DNA of 64,000 nt from Enterocloster asparagiformis (GTDB lineage Bacteria > Bacillota > Clostridia > Lachnospirales > Lachnospiraceae), in NCBI GenBank assembly GCA_018380885.1, contig JAGZSY010000003.1, positions 248,001 to 312,000 of the forward strand, written 5' to 3'. The translations under genes and the position numbers were made by a program. The notes under the pieces were generated by a model, which saw only the letters and a program-made list of their open reading frames with translations, did not search any database and was not told where the DNA came from. This document shows positions 8,513 to 16,879 of this stretch, one piece after another (position 1 is the first letter of the stretch; each line of letters begins with the position of its first letter).

Positions 8513-8995
8513 ATGGTTGAGAGGGTAGAGAGCAAAATCGCGAAGGCGCTGATGTATATGATCGCAATCGGGTTGTTTAGCCTTACCGTGCTGGCTGTTT
8601 TGCAGGTCGTAACCCGGTATTTTGTGGATGTGACGATTATTTGGATTGAGGAGGTATCGATCTATATTCTGTCCTGGATGGCCGCTGCCGGGGTTCCCTG
8701 GATGTGGCTGAAGGAGGGGCATATCCGAATGGACGTTCTGAACGTGTATCTGCCGAAAAAAGTGCTGTACGGAATGGACCTGTTTATCAACCTGATGGGA
8801 ATTGTCATGGGGATCGCCCTGGTGCGGACAGGTTTAATTACCATCGGCGTCAACAAGGGCTACACCCTCTCGATTATTGGGATTGATGAAGGCTTCCGGT
8901 ATTATCCGCTGGTGTTTTGCGGGGTGCTTTTCGCGGTCTGCGCGGCTCTGAAGCTGGCGGATCAGATTCGGGGAAAAGGGGGAGAAGAGGCGTGA
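8513..8995 (+). CDS. TRAP transporter small membrane subunit (DctQ family)
   Basis: A 160-residue protein with four hydrophobic segments, of the usual DctQ size. 'WIEEVSIYILSWMAAAGVPWMWLKEGHIRMD' is the characteristic DctQ region. It partners DctM in sodium- or proton-driven uptake. The gene lies 13 bases after the binding-protein gene and overlaps the DctM gene by four bases (GTGA). Confidence 0.92.
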   Translation: MVERVESKIAKALMYMIAIGLFSLTVLAVLQVVTRYFVDVTIIWIEEVSIYILSWMAAAGVPWMWLKEGHIRMDVLNVYLPKKVLYGMDLFINLMGIVMGIALVRTGLITIGVNKGYTLSIIGIDEGFRYYPLVFCGVLFAVCAALKLADQIRGKGGEEA

Positions 8996-10281
8996 TTACA
9001 AAGGTACTAATTCTGTTTGGAATAATGTTTTTGTTCCTGCTGCTGCGCTTTCCGGTGTTTCTGGCCTTGGGGCTGGCTGCAACAGGGGTCGCGCTCCTGT
9101 TCCCGGGCACGGTGCCGGTAGCGGTGATCGGCCAGGGACTGCTGTCCGGCCTGAACAACTATAATTTTGCTGCGATTATGTTTTACTTCCTGTTAGGAGA
9201 AATCATGAACGGCGGAGGTATGAGCAACCGCCTGATCAAATTCGGCACCGCGATCATCGGACATATCAGGGGCAGCCTGAGCCATCTGAATATACTGGCA
9301 TCGATGATCTTCGCAGGCGTATCGGGGTCTGCGGTGGCTGATACCGCTGCCATCGGATCGCTGTTGATTCCGGCGATGAAGAAGGACGGGTACAGCGCGG
9401 GTTACGCCGCGGCCGTAACCGCCTCTTCCTCCACCATTGGCCCCATTATCCCGCCCTCAGGGGGGCTGGTGCTCATGGGAATTTATCTGTCCGTTTCCAT
9501 CAACCGCTTGTTTCTGGGCGGCATGGTGCCGGGAATACTGATGGGAATCGCCCTGCTGATCGTGTCATTTATCACCTCGTGGAGGCGGAATTATCCCAAG
9601 ACGGCCTGGCGCGGCTGGAGATACGCGTTTCATGTGTTCAGGGAATCGTTTTTTGCATTTCTGCTTCCGGTGATCGTGGTGTTCTGCCTGGTGGCGGGCA
9701 TCGGCACCGTAGTTGAGATCGGGGCCCTGGCGGTGGGCTGCGCCGTCATTATCAGCGCATTTATCTATCACGAGCTGAACTTAAAACAATTTATCCAGGC
9801 GCTCTGCCGCGCTGCGGAAAATGCGGCCAAGGTGCTGTGCATCCTGGCCTGCGCCGGAGTGTTTACCTGGATTATCAGCTCTATGGGAATGGCGGCGGCC
9901 TTGGCGAAATTTATCACCAGCTTTACCACCAATCCCACGGTGGTGCTGATTATCTGTATGCTGATTCTACTGTTTTTCGGCTGTATTCTGGAGGTTAATG
10001 TGATCCAGATGGTGATCATTCCCACCATGGTTCCCATTATACGCGCAGTGGGCATCGACCCCATCCAGTTCGGCGTGCTGGCCATGCTGGTGACGATGAT
10101 GGGGCTGATCACGCCGCCTGTGGGCAGCCTGATCTACATTACGGCCGGGATTGCGGAGGAAAGCCCTCTAAAGGTGATCAAGGAGCTGACGCCGTTTACG
10201 CTGGCGCTGGTAGCGCTGGTGACGCTGCTGATTTTCTTCCCGGGCCTGGTGACCGCGTTTCCCAACTGGGTTATGAGCTGA
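8992..10281 (+). CDS. TRAP transporter large permease (DctM family)
   Basis: A 429-residue protein with about 12 hydrophobic segments, matching the usual DctM length. The start is taken as GTG 8992, overlapping the DctQ stop, because the longer open frame to 8917 lies inside dctQ and adds a charged non-membrane leader. Typical features are 'SGSAVADTAAIGSLLIPAMKKDGYSAGYAAAVTAS' and 'IIPPSGGLVLMGI', plus 'GLITPPVG' near the C-terminus. It forms the translocation channel for the acid bound by the lipoprotein. Confidence 0.93.
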   Translation: MITKVLILFGIMFLFLLLRFPVFLALGLAATGVALLFPGTVPVAVIGQGLLSGLNNYNFAAIMFYFLLGEIMNGGGMSNRLIKFGTAIIGHIRGSLSHLNILASMIFAGVSGSAVADTAAIGSLLIPAMKKDGYSAGYAAAVTASSSTIGPIIPPSGGLVLMGIYLSVSINRLFLGGMVPGILMGIALLIVSFITSWRRNYPKTAWRGWRYAFHVFRESFFAFLLPVIVVFCLVAGIGTVVEIGALAVGCAVIISAFIYHELNLKQFIQALCRAAENAAKVLCILACAGVFTWIISSMGMAAALAKFITSFTTNPTVVLIICMLILLFFGCILEVNVIQMVIIPTMVPIIRAVGIDPIQFGVLAMLVTMMGLITPPVGSLIYITAGIAEESPLKVIKELTPFTLALVALVTLLIFFPGLVTAFPNWVMS

Positions 10282-10316
10282 AGCAATGGTTTGAGAGAGA
10301 TTTGAGGAGGTAGGAA

Positions 10317-11351
10317 ATGGAATATCAGGGAAAATACGTGCCGCTGGGCAACAGTGGGTTAAAGGTATCGCAGATCGCCTTTGGATGCGGGTTCCGGGGA
10401 ACGCCCTCCGAGCGGGATGCGGTGTACGTGATCACCCGGGCCATTGAGCACGGCATCAACTTTATTGACTGCGCGAATATTTACACCATTGCGGACAATG
10501 AAAAATCGGAGATCGCGCTGGGAAAAGCGCTGGAGGGAAGGCGCGACAAGGCCATTATCACGTCAAAGGTGGGCAGCTGGGTGAAAAAGGACGATCAGGG
10601 CCCCAACGGATACGGCGGCTCCCGCTATCATATCCTGCGGGAGGTGGATAACTCGCTGAAACGCCTTAAGACAGACCATATCGACGTATATCTGTTGCAT
10701 CAGCCGGATCCGACCACACCGCCGGAGGAAACCATGCGGGCCATGGAAACGCTCTGCCAGCAGGGGAAAATCCGTTATGTGGGCGTCTGCAACTACGATG
10801 CCTGGCAGGTGGTGACGGCGCTGGACGCCCAGCATCGCATCAACGCCCAGCCTTTAATCGCAATGCAGAATCCGTACAATCTTCTGAACCGCACGCTGGA
10901 GGAGGAGGCGTTTCCCATGGCGGCCCATTTCGGCGTGGGAATTATGGCCTACGGGTCGCTGGCCAGCGGCCTGCTGGGCGGGAGATATGTGCCGGGGCGT
11001 CCCATGCCGCCCCAATCCTTCTGGGCCAGGTCGCCGCTGTACCGGGAATATTATCCCCATCTGTTCTGCGGTCAGGTGGTAAAGGTGGTAGAGGCCGTAA
11101 AGAAAATCAGCGTGAAATACGGCGTATCCATGGCTCAGATCGCAACGGCTTGGGTTCTGGTGCACCCCGAGGTGAGCTGCGTGGTGGCCGGGGCCAACAC
11201 ATGGGAAGATTTTGAGGATTCGATTCTGGCGGCCAGCCTGCGGCTGGATCCGGCGGATATCAAGGAGCTGGACCGCGTTTCATACGGTATGCGGGAAAAC
11301 TTTACTCTGCCCCATGTCACTGCGGTTATGGAAAGGATAAGAGGGGAATGA
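10317..11351 (+). CDS. Aldo/keto reductase
   Basis: A 344-residue (alpha/beta)8 NADPH-dependent oxidoreductase. The catalytic tetrad is visible: Asp and Tyr in 'NFIDCANIYTIADNEKSE', Lys in 'IITSKVG' and His in 'DVYLLHQPDP'. Length and the 'GNSGLKVSQIAFGCG' start fit the YajO/IolS-like bacterial group. GAGGAGG precedes the ATG. It ends the TRAP operon's enzyme set and overlaps an upstream ATG of the XRE frame, suggesting cotranscription with the regulator. Confidence 0.9.
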   Translation: MEYQGKYVPLGNSGLKVSQIAFGCGFRGTPSERDAVYVITRAIEHGINFIDCANIYTIADNEKSEIALGKALEGRRDKAIITSKVGSWVKKDDQGPNGYGGSRYHILREVDNSLKRLKTDHIDVYLLHQPDPTTPPEETMRAMETLCQQGKIRYVGVCNYDAWQVVTALDAQHRINAQPLIAMQNPYNLLNRTLEEEAFPMAAHFGVGIMAYGSLASGLLGGRYVPGRPMPPQSFWARSPLYREYYPHLFCGQVVKVVEAVKKISVKYGVSMAQIATAWVLVHPEVSCVVAGANTWEDFEDSILAASLRLDPADIKELDRVSYGMRENFTLPHVTAVMERIRGE

Positions 11352-11449
11352 TTGCTTCGGATATGGCGGGAACTATTGAATTGACTTCTATTTTCCATTA
11401 CAATAATATCAGGCGTGTAAATCAGGAGCAGATAAAGGAGATAGAAGCG

Positions 11450-12481
11450 ATGATATGTAATGGAAACAGGATTAAACTGATGAGGCTGGCCAACTGCCTG
11501 TCACTGCAGCAGCTGGCGGATGCAATGAGCGCTAATTCCGTCCCCATTACCCGCGCGGCCATATCGCACTATGAAACGGGAAAAACAGCGCCCGGAGAGA
11601 CCACGATTAATATCCTGGCTAAGGAGTTGGGCACGATACCGGCATTTTTCTACAAACAGGACTGGGAGGATTTCCAGCTGAGAATCTTCCAGGAGCTGAA
11701 TCTGATTCCCTCCCGCCAGCAGGAGCTGTACGCGTTTATCCAGGTGGAAATCGAGCGCCATCTTGAAATTGACTATGCCCTTGGAATCCGGTCCTCATTC
11801 GAAGTGCCGGACCCCAGGAAGCTGCGGGCGGATCAATACGCCCAGCTGGAGGAGTACATAGAGACGGTTCGCAAAAAATGGGGGATTGGAATTAATCCTA
11901 TTTCCAGCGTGTGCTCCATTCTGGAAGCCCAGGGATGGTATCTGATTTCGTCCACCCAGCAGTTCGGCAGCCTGGACATCGGCGGCTATGAGATTTCCGC
12001 CCGCATTCCGTTTTTGCTGTACCATCCCAACTATTTTGTGGACGACTTCCGCTATTCTGTTTTGCAGCAGGTGGGCTACTTTTATCTTCAGGGCGGCGAC
12101 AAGGCGGAGACAGAGCGGCTGGTACAGCGCTTTGCCAGGGGTATTTTGTTTTCCCGGGAGCAGGCGGTTCTGGAATTCGGCCAAAAACGAACGAAAATCT
12201 CCGCAAAAGAGCTGTCCATGGTCAAGCAAAAATACGGGATTTCAAAGCGCATTCTCATGATACGGCTTCACGAGCTGGGAATCATCGACGATGAATGCTA
12301 TGAGAATTTTGATACCCATCTGCGGCAGCACAGCTTTTTAAAGCGAGAGAAGGCAGTGGGGGATGTGCTGCATTTTTACGAGGTGCCCACTGCCTATGAC
12401 ATCAAGGCGTTGAGGGCCCAGGCCGAAGGAATACTGCCGGAGGAGACGGTGGAGTATTTCATGGCCATTCAGAACCGCTGA
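11450..12481 (+). CDS. XRE-family regulator with a degenerate IrrE/ImmA-like domain
   Basis: A 343-residue protein. Residues 5-70 form a helix-turn-helix ('NRIKLMRLANCLSLQQLADAM' through 'ITRAAISHYETGK'). The rest follows the layout of XRE-COG2856 proteins, including the 'ISAKELSMVKQKYGISKRILMIRLHELGII' segment. The zinc HExxH motif is QQVGY at 206-210, so the metallopeptidase cannot bind metal in the usual way; the domain probably senses a ligand. The start at 11450 is chosen for AAGGAG nine bases upstream. An in-frame ATG at 11348 overlaps the previous stop but would add a poorly conserved leader. As the last gene of the operon it probably regulates the TRAP locus. Confidence 0.8.
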   Translation: MICNGNRIKLMRLANCLSLQQLADAMSANSVPITRAAISHYETGKTAPGETTINILAKELGTIPAFFYKQDWEDFQLRIFQELNLIPSRQQELYAFIQVEIERHLEIDYALGIRSSFEVPDPRKLRADQYAQLEEYIETVRKKWGIGINPISSVCSILEAQGWYLISSTQQFGSLDIGGYEISARIPFLLYHPNYFVDDFRYSVLQQVGYFYLQGGDKAETERLVQRFARGILFSREQAVLEFGQKRTKISAKELSMVKQKYGISKRILMIRLHELGIIDDECYENFDTHLRQHSFLKREKAVGDVLHFYEVPTAYDIKALRAQAEGILPEETVEYFMAIQNR

Positions 12482-12538
12482 TGCCTCCGCTGTAACGGCT
12501 GTAAAAGCGAAAAAAATAAAGGATTTACCGCTTGCAGC

Positions 12539-12567
12539 TTGCCAAAATCCCGGAAAGGTATTATATT
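12539..12567 (+). promoter_or_regulatory. Candidate promoter of the DUF1858 gene
   Basis: TTGCCA (12539-12544), 17 bases, then TATATT (12562-12567), about 100 bases before the start codon. Confidence 0.45.
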
Positions 12568-12666
12568 GTAAGTGCCAGATAACCCCGGGAGCCATTTTAT
12601 GGCATTTTTATGGGAACGATGTCGGCGAAAATTATACGAAACGTATCGTTTAAGGAGGTAATTCAC

Positions 12667-12870
12667 ATGGCAATCGATAAAGATATGCTGATTGGCGATC
12701 TCATTCAGGTAGATGAGAGCATCGCTCCGATCCTGATGAGAGCAGGCATGCACTGCCTGGGCTGCCCGGCTTCTCAGGGCGAGTCCCTGGAGGAGGCCTG
12801 CATGGTGCACGGCATTAACTGCGACACTCTGGTAAGCCAGATCAATGAGATTCTGGCCTCCAAGGCGTGA
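12667..12870 (+). CDS. DUF1858 domain protein
   Basis: A 67-residue small protein with 'DKDMLIGDLIQVDESIAPILMRAGMHCLGCPASQGESLEEAC' and 'HGINCDTLVSQINEIL', the DUF1858 pattern with its conserved CxxC-like CLGC. The family often occurs beside redox or hybrid-cluster proteins and may bind a cluster or act in redox sensing, but the function is not established. The start is set by TTAAGGAGG. It stands alone, with its own promoter and a strong terminator. Confidence 0.85.
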   Translation: MAIDKDMLIGDLIQVDESIAPILMRAGMHCLGCPASQGESLEEACMVHGINCDTLVSQINEILASKA

Positions 12871-12890
12871 GCCGGAAATTAACGTGATAT

Positions 12891-12938
12891 AAAAAGGAGG
12901 CTTCCACGGTGTGACCGTATGGCGGGCCTCCTTTTTAG
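12891..12938 (+). terminator. Terminator after the DUF1858 gene
   Basis: A perfect stem AAAAAGGAGGC with GCCTCCTTTTT encloses a small inner hairpin (ACGGT..ACCGT). The T run follows directly. The remaining gap to 13202 holds only GC-rich non-coding DNA and the uxuA promoter. Confidence 0.9.
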
Positions 12939-13098
12939 TGATTACCCGGCGCAATACCCGGGAGCGGCCTGCGGGAGCTTGCCGAACGCGGCTGGGGTAC
13001 GGCGCCGCGCTTTTGCTCCCATCCTCCTGGGGACGCAGAGCCGGCGGCGGATTCCGGTATCAGACTGTTGGAAATTATGAAATTTTACCAATCCTTGG

Positions 13099-13127
13099 TT
13101 GACAACTGGAGTCTATCATAGTAATAT
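13099..13127 (+). promoter_or_regulatory. Promoter of the uxuA-uxuB-GntR operon
   Basis: TTGACA (13099-13104), 17 bases, then TAATAT (13122-13127). The -10 lies inside the operator-like repeat at 13119-13138. Confidence 0.65.
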
Positions 13128-13138
13128 ATTAGTATATT
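13119..13138 (+). promoter_or_regulatory. Operator-like site, copy 1 (uxuA promoter)
   Basis: TAGTAATATATTAGTATATT, identical over 20 bases to a copy at 16811-16830. The first 16 bases form an imperfect palindrome. It covers the -10 of the uxuA promoter, the position expected of a repressor site. The GntR protein encoded in this operon is the natural candidate to bind it. Confidence 0.65.
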
Positions 13139-13202
13139 GGTAAAGAAACGTAACTATACCCAACTAATTTTGTAAAACAACACAAAGCAGGAGGAAAAGC
13201 AA

Positions 13203-14273
13203 ATGGACATGACATTGCGTTGGTTCGGTGAGGGAGCGGATTCCGTATCCCTGGAGCAGATCCGTCAGATTCCCGGGGTGAAGGGCGTGATCACCACCCT
13301 GTACGACATCCCGGCCGGGGAGGCCTGGCCGATGGAGCGCATTCTTCAGATGAAGGAGCAGGTGGAGGCCGGGGGCCTGAAGGTATTGGGCATCGAGAGC
13401 GTGAACATCCACGACGCCATCAAGGTGGGCATCCCGGAGCGGGAGCAGTACATTGCCAACTACATCACCACCCTGGAGCGCCTGGGACAGGCCGATATCC
13501 ATGTGGTTTGCTATAACTTTATGCCTGTGTTCGACTGGACCCGCTCCGATCTGGCTAAGGTGCGCCCGGACGGCTCCACGGTTCTGGCCTACGACCAGAA
13601 GGAGATCGACAAGCTGGATCCCGAGCACATGTTCGAGTCCATGGGCGAGAAGTCCAACGGCTTCGAGCTGCCCGGTTGGGAGCCGGAGCGCATGGCCCGC
13701 ATCAAGGAGCTGTTCGAGCTGTACAAGGATGTGACCGCGGACGTGCTGTTCGACAACCTGGTGTATTTCCTGAAAGCGATTCAGCCTGTGTGCGAGAAAT
13801 ACGACATTAAAATGGCCATCCATCCCGACGATCCCGCCTGGCCGGTATTCGGACTTGCCAGAATCATCACCGGCAAGGAGCAGCTGTTAAAGCTGATGAA
13901 GGCCGTTGACGCTCCCTTTAACGGCGTCACCCTGTGCACCGGTTCCCTGGGGAGCAACCCGGACAACGATATCCCGGACATCATCCGCTCCCTGAAGGGC
14001 CGCATCCACTTCGCCCATGTGCGCAACCTGCAGTACAACGCGCCCGGCGATTTCCAGGAGGCCGCCCACCTCTCCGCCGACGGAAGCATGGATATGTACG
14101 CCATCATGAAGGCGCTGTATGAGATCGGTTTTGACGGCATCGTGCGCCCGGATCACGGGAGAGCGATCTGGGGCGAGGTGTCCATGCCGGGCTACGGCCT
14201 GTATGACCGCGCGCTGGGCGCCTGCTACTTGAACGGACTCTGGGAAGCCATCGAAAAGCAGAACCGGAATTGA
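13203..14273 (+). CDS. uxuA: Mannonate dehydratase
   Basis: A 356-residue TIM-barrel enzyme that dehydrates D-mannonate to 2-keto-3-deoxygluconate in glucuronate breakdown. Typical UxuA segments are the N-terminal 'MTLRWFGEGADSVSLEQIRQIPGVKGVITTLYDIP', 'MAIHPDDPAWPVFGLARI' near residue 200, 'CTGSLGSNPDND' near 240 and 'VRPDHGRAIWGE' near 315. AGGAGG precedes the ATG. It overlaps the upstream end of the uxuB open frame region and is clearly cotranscribed with uxuB and the GntR gene. Confidence 0.95.
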   Translation: MDMTLRWFGEGADSVSLEQIRQIPGVKGVITTLYDIPAGEAWPMERILQMKEQVEAGGLKVLGIESVNIHDAIKVGIPEREQYIANYITTLERLGQADIHVVCYNFMPVFDWTRSDLAKVRPDGSTVLAYDQKEIDKLDPEHMFESMGEKSNGFELPGWEPERMARIKELFELYKDVTADVLFDNLVYFLKAIQPVCEKYDIKMAIHPDDPAWPVFGLARIITGKEQLLKLMKAVDAPFNGVTLCTGSLGSNPDNDIPDIIRSLKGRIHFAHVRNLQYNAPGDFQEAAHLSADGSMDMYAIMKALYEIGFDGIVRPDHGRAIWGEVSMPGYGLYDRALGACYLNGLWEAIEKQNRN

Positions 14274-14290
14274 CGGTGGGAGGAAATGTC

Positions 14291-15904
14291 ATGAAAATGA
14301 ATCTTAAGGCCCTTGAAAACCGGGAATTCTGGGACAAGGCGGGCGTGAAGCTGCCGGAGTTTTCCATTGAAGCCATGCGCGCGCAGACCCGCGAGAACCC
14401 GGTGTGGGTGCATTTCGGCGCCGGAAATATTTTCCGCGCCTTCATCGCCAGGCTTCAGCAGAGGCTGCTGAACGAGGGGAAGGAAACCTGCGGCATCATA
14501 GCGGTGGACACCTTTGATTACGATATACTGGACAAGATTTATGAGCCCTTTGACAACCTGACCATGCTGGTCCTGATGAACGCGGACGGCCGCCTGGACA
14601 AGGAGGTGATCGCCAGCATCGCCGAGGGGCTTAAGGGCGACAGCGGCGACGGCAGGGATTATCCGCGCCTGAAGGAGATTTTCCGCAAGCCCAGCCTGCA
14701 GATGATCAGCTTTACCATCACGGAGAAGGGCTACGCCTTAAAGAACCTGGACGGCAGCTATTTCCCGGTTGTGGCGGAGGATATTCAGAGCGGACCCGAG
14801 AGGCCCAGGCACGCCATGAGCGTGGTGGCGGCCCTGCTCTACGAGCGCTTTAAGGCGGGCGCGCTGCCCTTGGCAGTGGTGAGCATGGACAACTGCTCGC
14901 ACAACGGCGAGAAGCTGCGCTCCAGTGTGCTGACCGTGGCCAGGGAATGGCAAAAGGCCGGCTTGGTGGAGGCGGAATTCGTGTCCTATCTGGAGAACGA
15001 GGATCAGGTGGCCTTCCCCTGGTCCATGATCGACAAAATCACCCCGCGGCCGGCCGACCAGGTGAAGGCTGCGCTGGAGGAGTCCGGCCTGGAGGACATG
15101 GCACCCATCGTCACCAGCCGGGGCACCTATATCGCCCCCTACGTCAACGCGGAGACGCCGGAATATCTGGTGATTGAGGACAAATTTCCGGCCGGCCGCC
15201 CTGCGCTTGAAGCCGCGGGCGTGTACATGACGGACCGGGATACGGTGAACAACACGGAGCGGATGAAGGTGACGACCTGCTTAAATCCGCTGCACACGGC
15301 GCTGGCAGTCTACGGCTGCCTGCTGGGCTACACCTCCATCGCCTCTGAGATGCAGGATGCCCAGCTGAAAAAGCTGGTGGAAAAGATCGGATATGAGGAG
15401 GGGATGCCGGTGGTGGTAAACCCGGGCATCATCGATCCCATGGACTTTATCCATGAGGTGATCGATCTGCGTCTGCCCAACCCCTATATTCCCGACATGC
15501 CCCAGCGCATTGCCACGGACACCTCCCAGAAGGTGGCGATCCGTTTTGGCGAGACAATTAAAGCTTATATGGAGCGGCCGGAGCTTGATCCGGCGTCCCT
15601 GACCTATATACCGCTGGCGCTGGCCGGCTGGTGCCGCTACCTGCTGGCGGTGGACGACGAGGGCCGGGCCATGGAGCTGAGCTCCGACCCGATGCTGGCG
15701 CAGCTGACCGAAAGGCTGGCGGGAATCCGCCTGGGCGGCGGGGCTTCCTGCCAGGAAAGCCTGAAGGAGATTCTTGCGAACCCGGCGATTTTCGGCGTGA
15801 ACCTGTACGAGGCCGGGCTGGGCGGCAAGGTGGAGTCCATGTTTGCGGAGCTGAGTGCAGGGCCAGGGGCCGTACGCAGCACGCTGGTCAAGTATTTGGG
15901 GTGA
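14291..15904 (+). CDS. uxuB: Fructuronate reductase / mannitol dehydrogenase family
   Basis: A 537-residue long-chain mannitol dehydrogenase-type enzyme. The order after uxuA indicates D-fructuronate reduction to D-mannonate with NAD(H). The N-terminal Rossmann segment contains 'NPVWVHFGAGNIFRAFIARLQQ'. The C-terminal half has 'NNTERMKVTTCLNPLHTALAVYGCLLGY', with the conserved Lys-x9-Asn/His pattern of the catalytic site. The start at 14291 follows GGGAGG; an in-frame ATG at 14270 lies before that site. Related altronate or mannitol dehydrogenases are possible, but the context favours UxuB. Confidence 0.9.
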   Translation: MKMNLKALENREFWDKAGVKLPEFSIEAMRAQTRENPVWVHFGAGNIFRAFIARLQQRLLNEGKETCGIIAVDTFDYDILDKIYEPFDNLTMLVLMNADGRLDKEVIASIAEGLKGDSGDGRDYPRLKEIFRKPSLQMISFTITEKGYALKNLDGSYFPVVAEDIQSGPERPRHAMSVVAALLYERFKAGALPLAVVSMDNCSHNGEKLRSSVLTVAREWQKAGLVEAEFVSYLENEDQVAFPWSMIDKITPRPADQVKAALEESGLEDMAPIVTSRGTYIAPYVNAETPEYLVIEDKFPAGRPALEAAGVYMTDRDTVNNTERMKVTTCLNPLHTALAVYGCLLGYTSIASEMQDAQLKKLVEKIGYEEGMPVVVNPGIIDPMDFIHEVIDLRLPNPYIPDMPQRIATDTSQKVAIRFGETIKAYMERPELDPASLTYIPLALAGWCRYLLAVDDEGRAMELSSDPMLAQLTERLAGIRLGGGASCQESLKEILANPAIFGVNLYEAGLGGKVESMFAELSAGPGAVRSTLVKYLG

Positions 15905-15940
15905 GGGACAGAATACCGAAGAGATAAGGAGATTCTGCGT

Positions 15941-16621
15941 ATGAAAATCGAGGCCAGACAGGCAGGCGAGACTGCGAAGGAATATGCGTACCGCGTATTA
16001 AAGGAAAATATCACCACGCTGGAGCTGGAACCGGGCAGCACGCTCAACGACATGGAGATATCACAGATGATCGGCATCAGCCGCACTCCGGTCCGCGAGG
16101 CCATTATCAAGCTCAAGGAGGAATCGGATATCATAGAGATTTTCCCCCAGCGCGGGATGCGCATAGCGCTGATTGACACGGATATTGTGCAGGAAGTGCG
16201 TTTCCTGCGCATGACCCTGGAAAAGGCGATGGTGGAGCTGGCCTGTGACATGGCTCGGGAGGAAGATTTTGTGTGGCTGGAGGAGAACCTCACGCTGCAG
16301 GAATTTTACCTGAAAAACAACATGATCCAAAAGCTTTTGGAATTGGACAACGCCCTGCACCGCAAGATGTTTTCGATCTGCCGCAAGGACCTGATTTACC
16401 GCATGAGCCAGGGACTTTCCATCCATTACGACCGCGTCCGGAACATGGAGGCCACGACCATCCACGGACACAAGACCGTGGAGGATCACCGGAACCTGGT
16501 CAAAGCCATCCGGGACAAGGACAAGGAGCTGGCCAAGAGGATCATGGAGGAGCATCTGGACAGATGGCTGATGAACGAGCAGACACTGCGCAAGCAGTAC
16601 CCGCAATACTTCAAAGTGTGA
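15941..16621 (+). CDS. GntR-family regulator (FadR/FCD type) of the hexuronate genes
   Basis: A 226-residue regulator with an N-terminal winged helix-turn-helix (residues ~10-80, 'GSTLNDMEISQMIGISRTPVREAIIKLKEE') and a C-terminal all-helical FCD ligand domain (residues ~95-220). FCD regulators of hexuronate operons typically repress until a pathway intermediate binds. It is the third gene of the uxu operon and ends before a terminator. The identical operators upstream of uxuA and of the ABC transporter operon are its likely targets, but that link is inference. Confidence 0.88.
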   Translation: MKIEARQAGETAKEYAYRVLKENITTLELEPGSTLNDMEISQMIGISRTPVREAIIKLKEESDIIEIFPQRGMRIALIDTDIVQEVRFLRMTLEKAMVELACDMAREEDFVWLEENLTLQEFYLKNNMIQKLLELDNALHRKMFSICRKDLIYRMSQGLSIHYDRVRNMEATTIHGHKTVEDHRNLVKAIRDKDKELAKRIMEEHLDRWLMNEQTLRKQYPQYFKV

Positions 16622-16661
16622 TTTGACAAATATGATAAAAATTTAACAATAAAACGCGATT

Positions 16662-16701
16662 AATAGTGCGAATTATCCTAATGGTAGTTCGCGCTATTTT
16701 T
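16662..16701 (+). terminator. Terminator of the uxu operon
   Basis: An 11-bp stem (AATAGTGCGAA with TTCGCGCTATT, one wobble pair) with a 15-base loop is followed directly by a T run. Confidence 0.8.
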
Positions 16702-16713
16702 AATTGGTGGATT

Positions 16714-16759
16714 ATATGCACAATTTGAAAATTGACAATGAAAAAATAGTTGTGCATAT
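16714..16759. repeat. Inverted repeat ATATGCACAA / TTGTGCATAT
   Basis: Two perfect 10-base arms (16714-16723 and 16750-16759), centres 36 bases apart, upstream of the sugar ABC operon. A second TTGACA lies between them (16732-16737). A close copy with 26-base spacing lies upstream of the permease gene at 58404. It may be an activator or repressor site; the protein is unknown. Confidence 0.5.
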
Positions 16760-16772
16760 TTTGATTTGCCTA

Positions 16773-16801
16773 TTGACATATGCGGCGATATATGGTAAAT
16801 T
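16773..16801 (+). promoter_or_regulatory. Promoter of the sugar ABC transporter operon
   Basis: TTGACA (16773-16778), 17 bases, then TAAATT (16796-16801). The operator-like copy at 16811-16830 would sit at about +4 to +23. Confidence 0.55.
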
Positions 16802-16810
16802 AAAGTCACT

Positions 16811-16830
16811 TAGTAATATATTAGTATATT
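16811..16830 (+). promoter_or_regulatory. Operator-like site, copy 2 (ABC transporter promoter)
   Basis: The same 20 bases as at 13119-13138, just downstream of the -10 here. This links the transporter operon to the uxu operon under one regulator. Confidence 0.65.
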
Positions 16831-16879
16831 TCTACAACAAAAGGGTGGAACATGTGTTACTGAAAGGAGAAGAAAGAAA

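Noticed and set aside
12911..13102. Small frame of 63 codons after the DUF1858 terminator
   Set aside because: It starts inside the terminator hairpin, has a random basic composition and no ribosome binding site.
16811..16830. The TAGTA repeats as the start of a CRISPR array or transposon end
   Set aside because: Only two copies exist in the window, both at promoters, with no spacers, flanking duplication or transposase.
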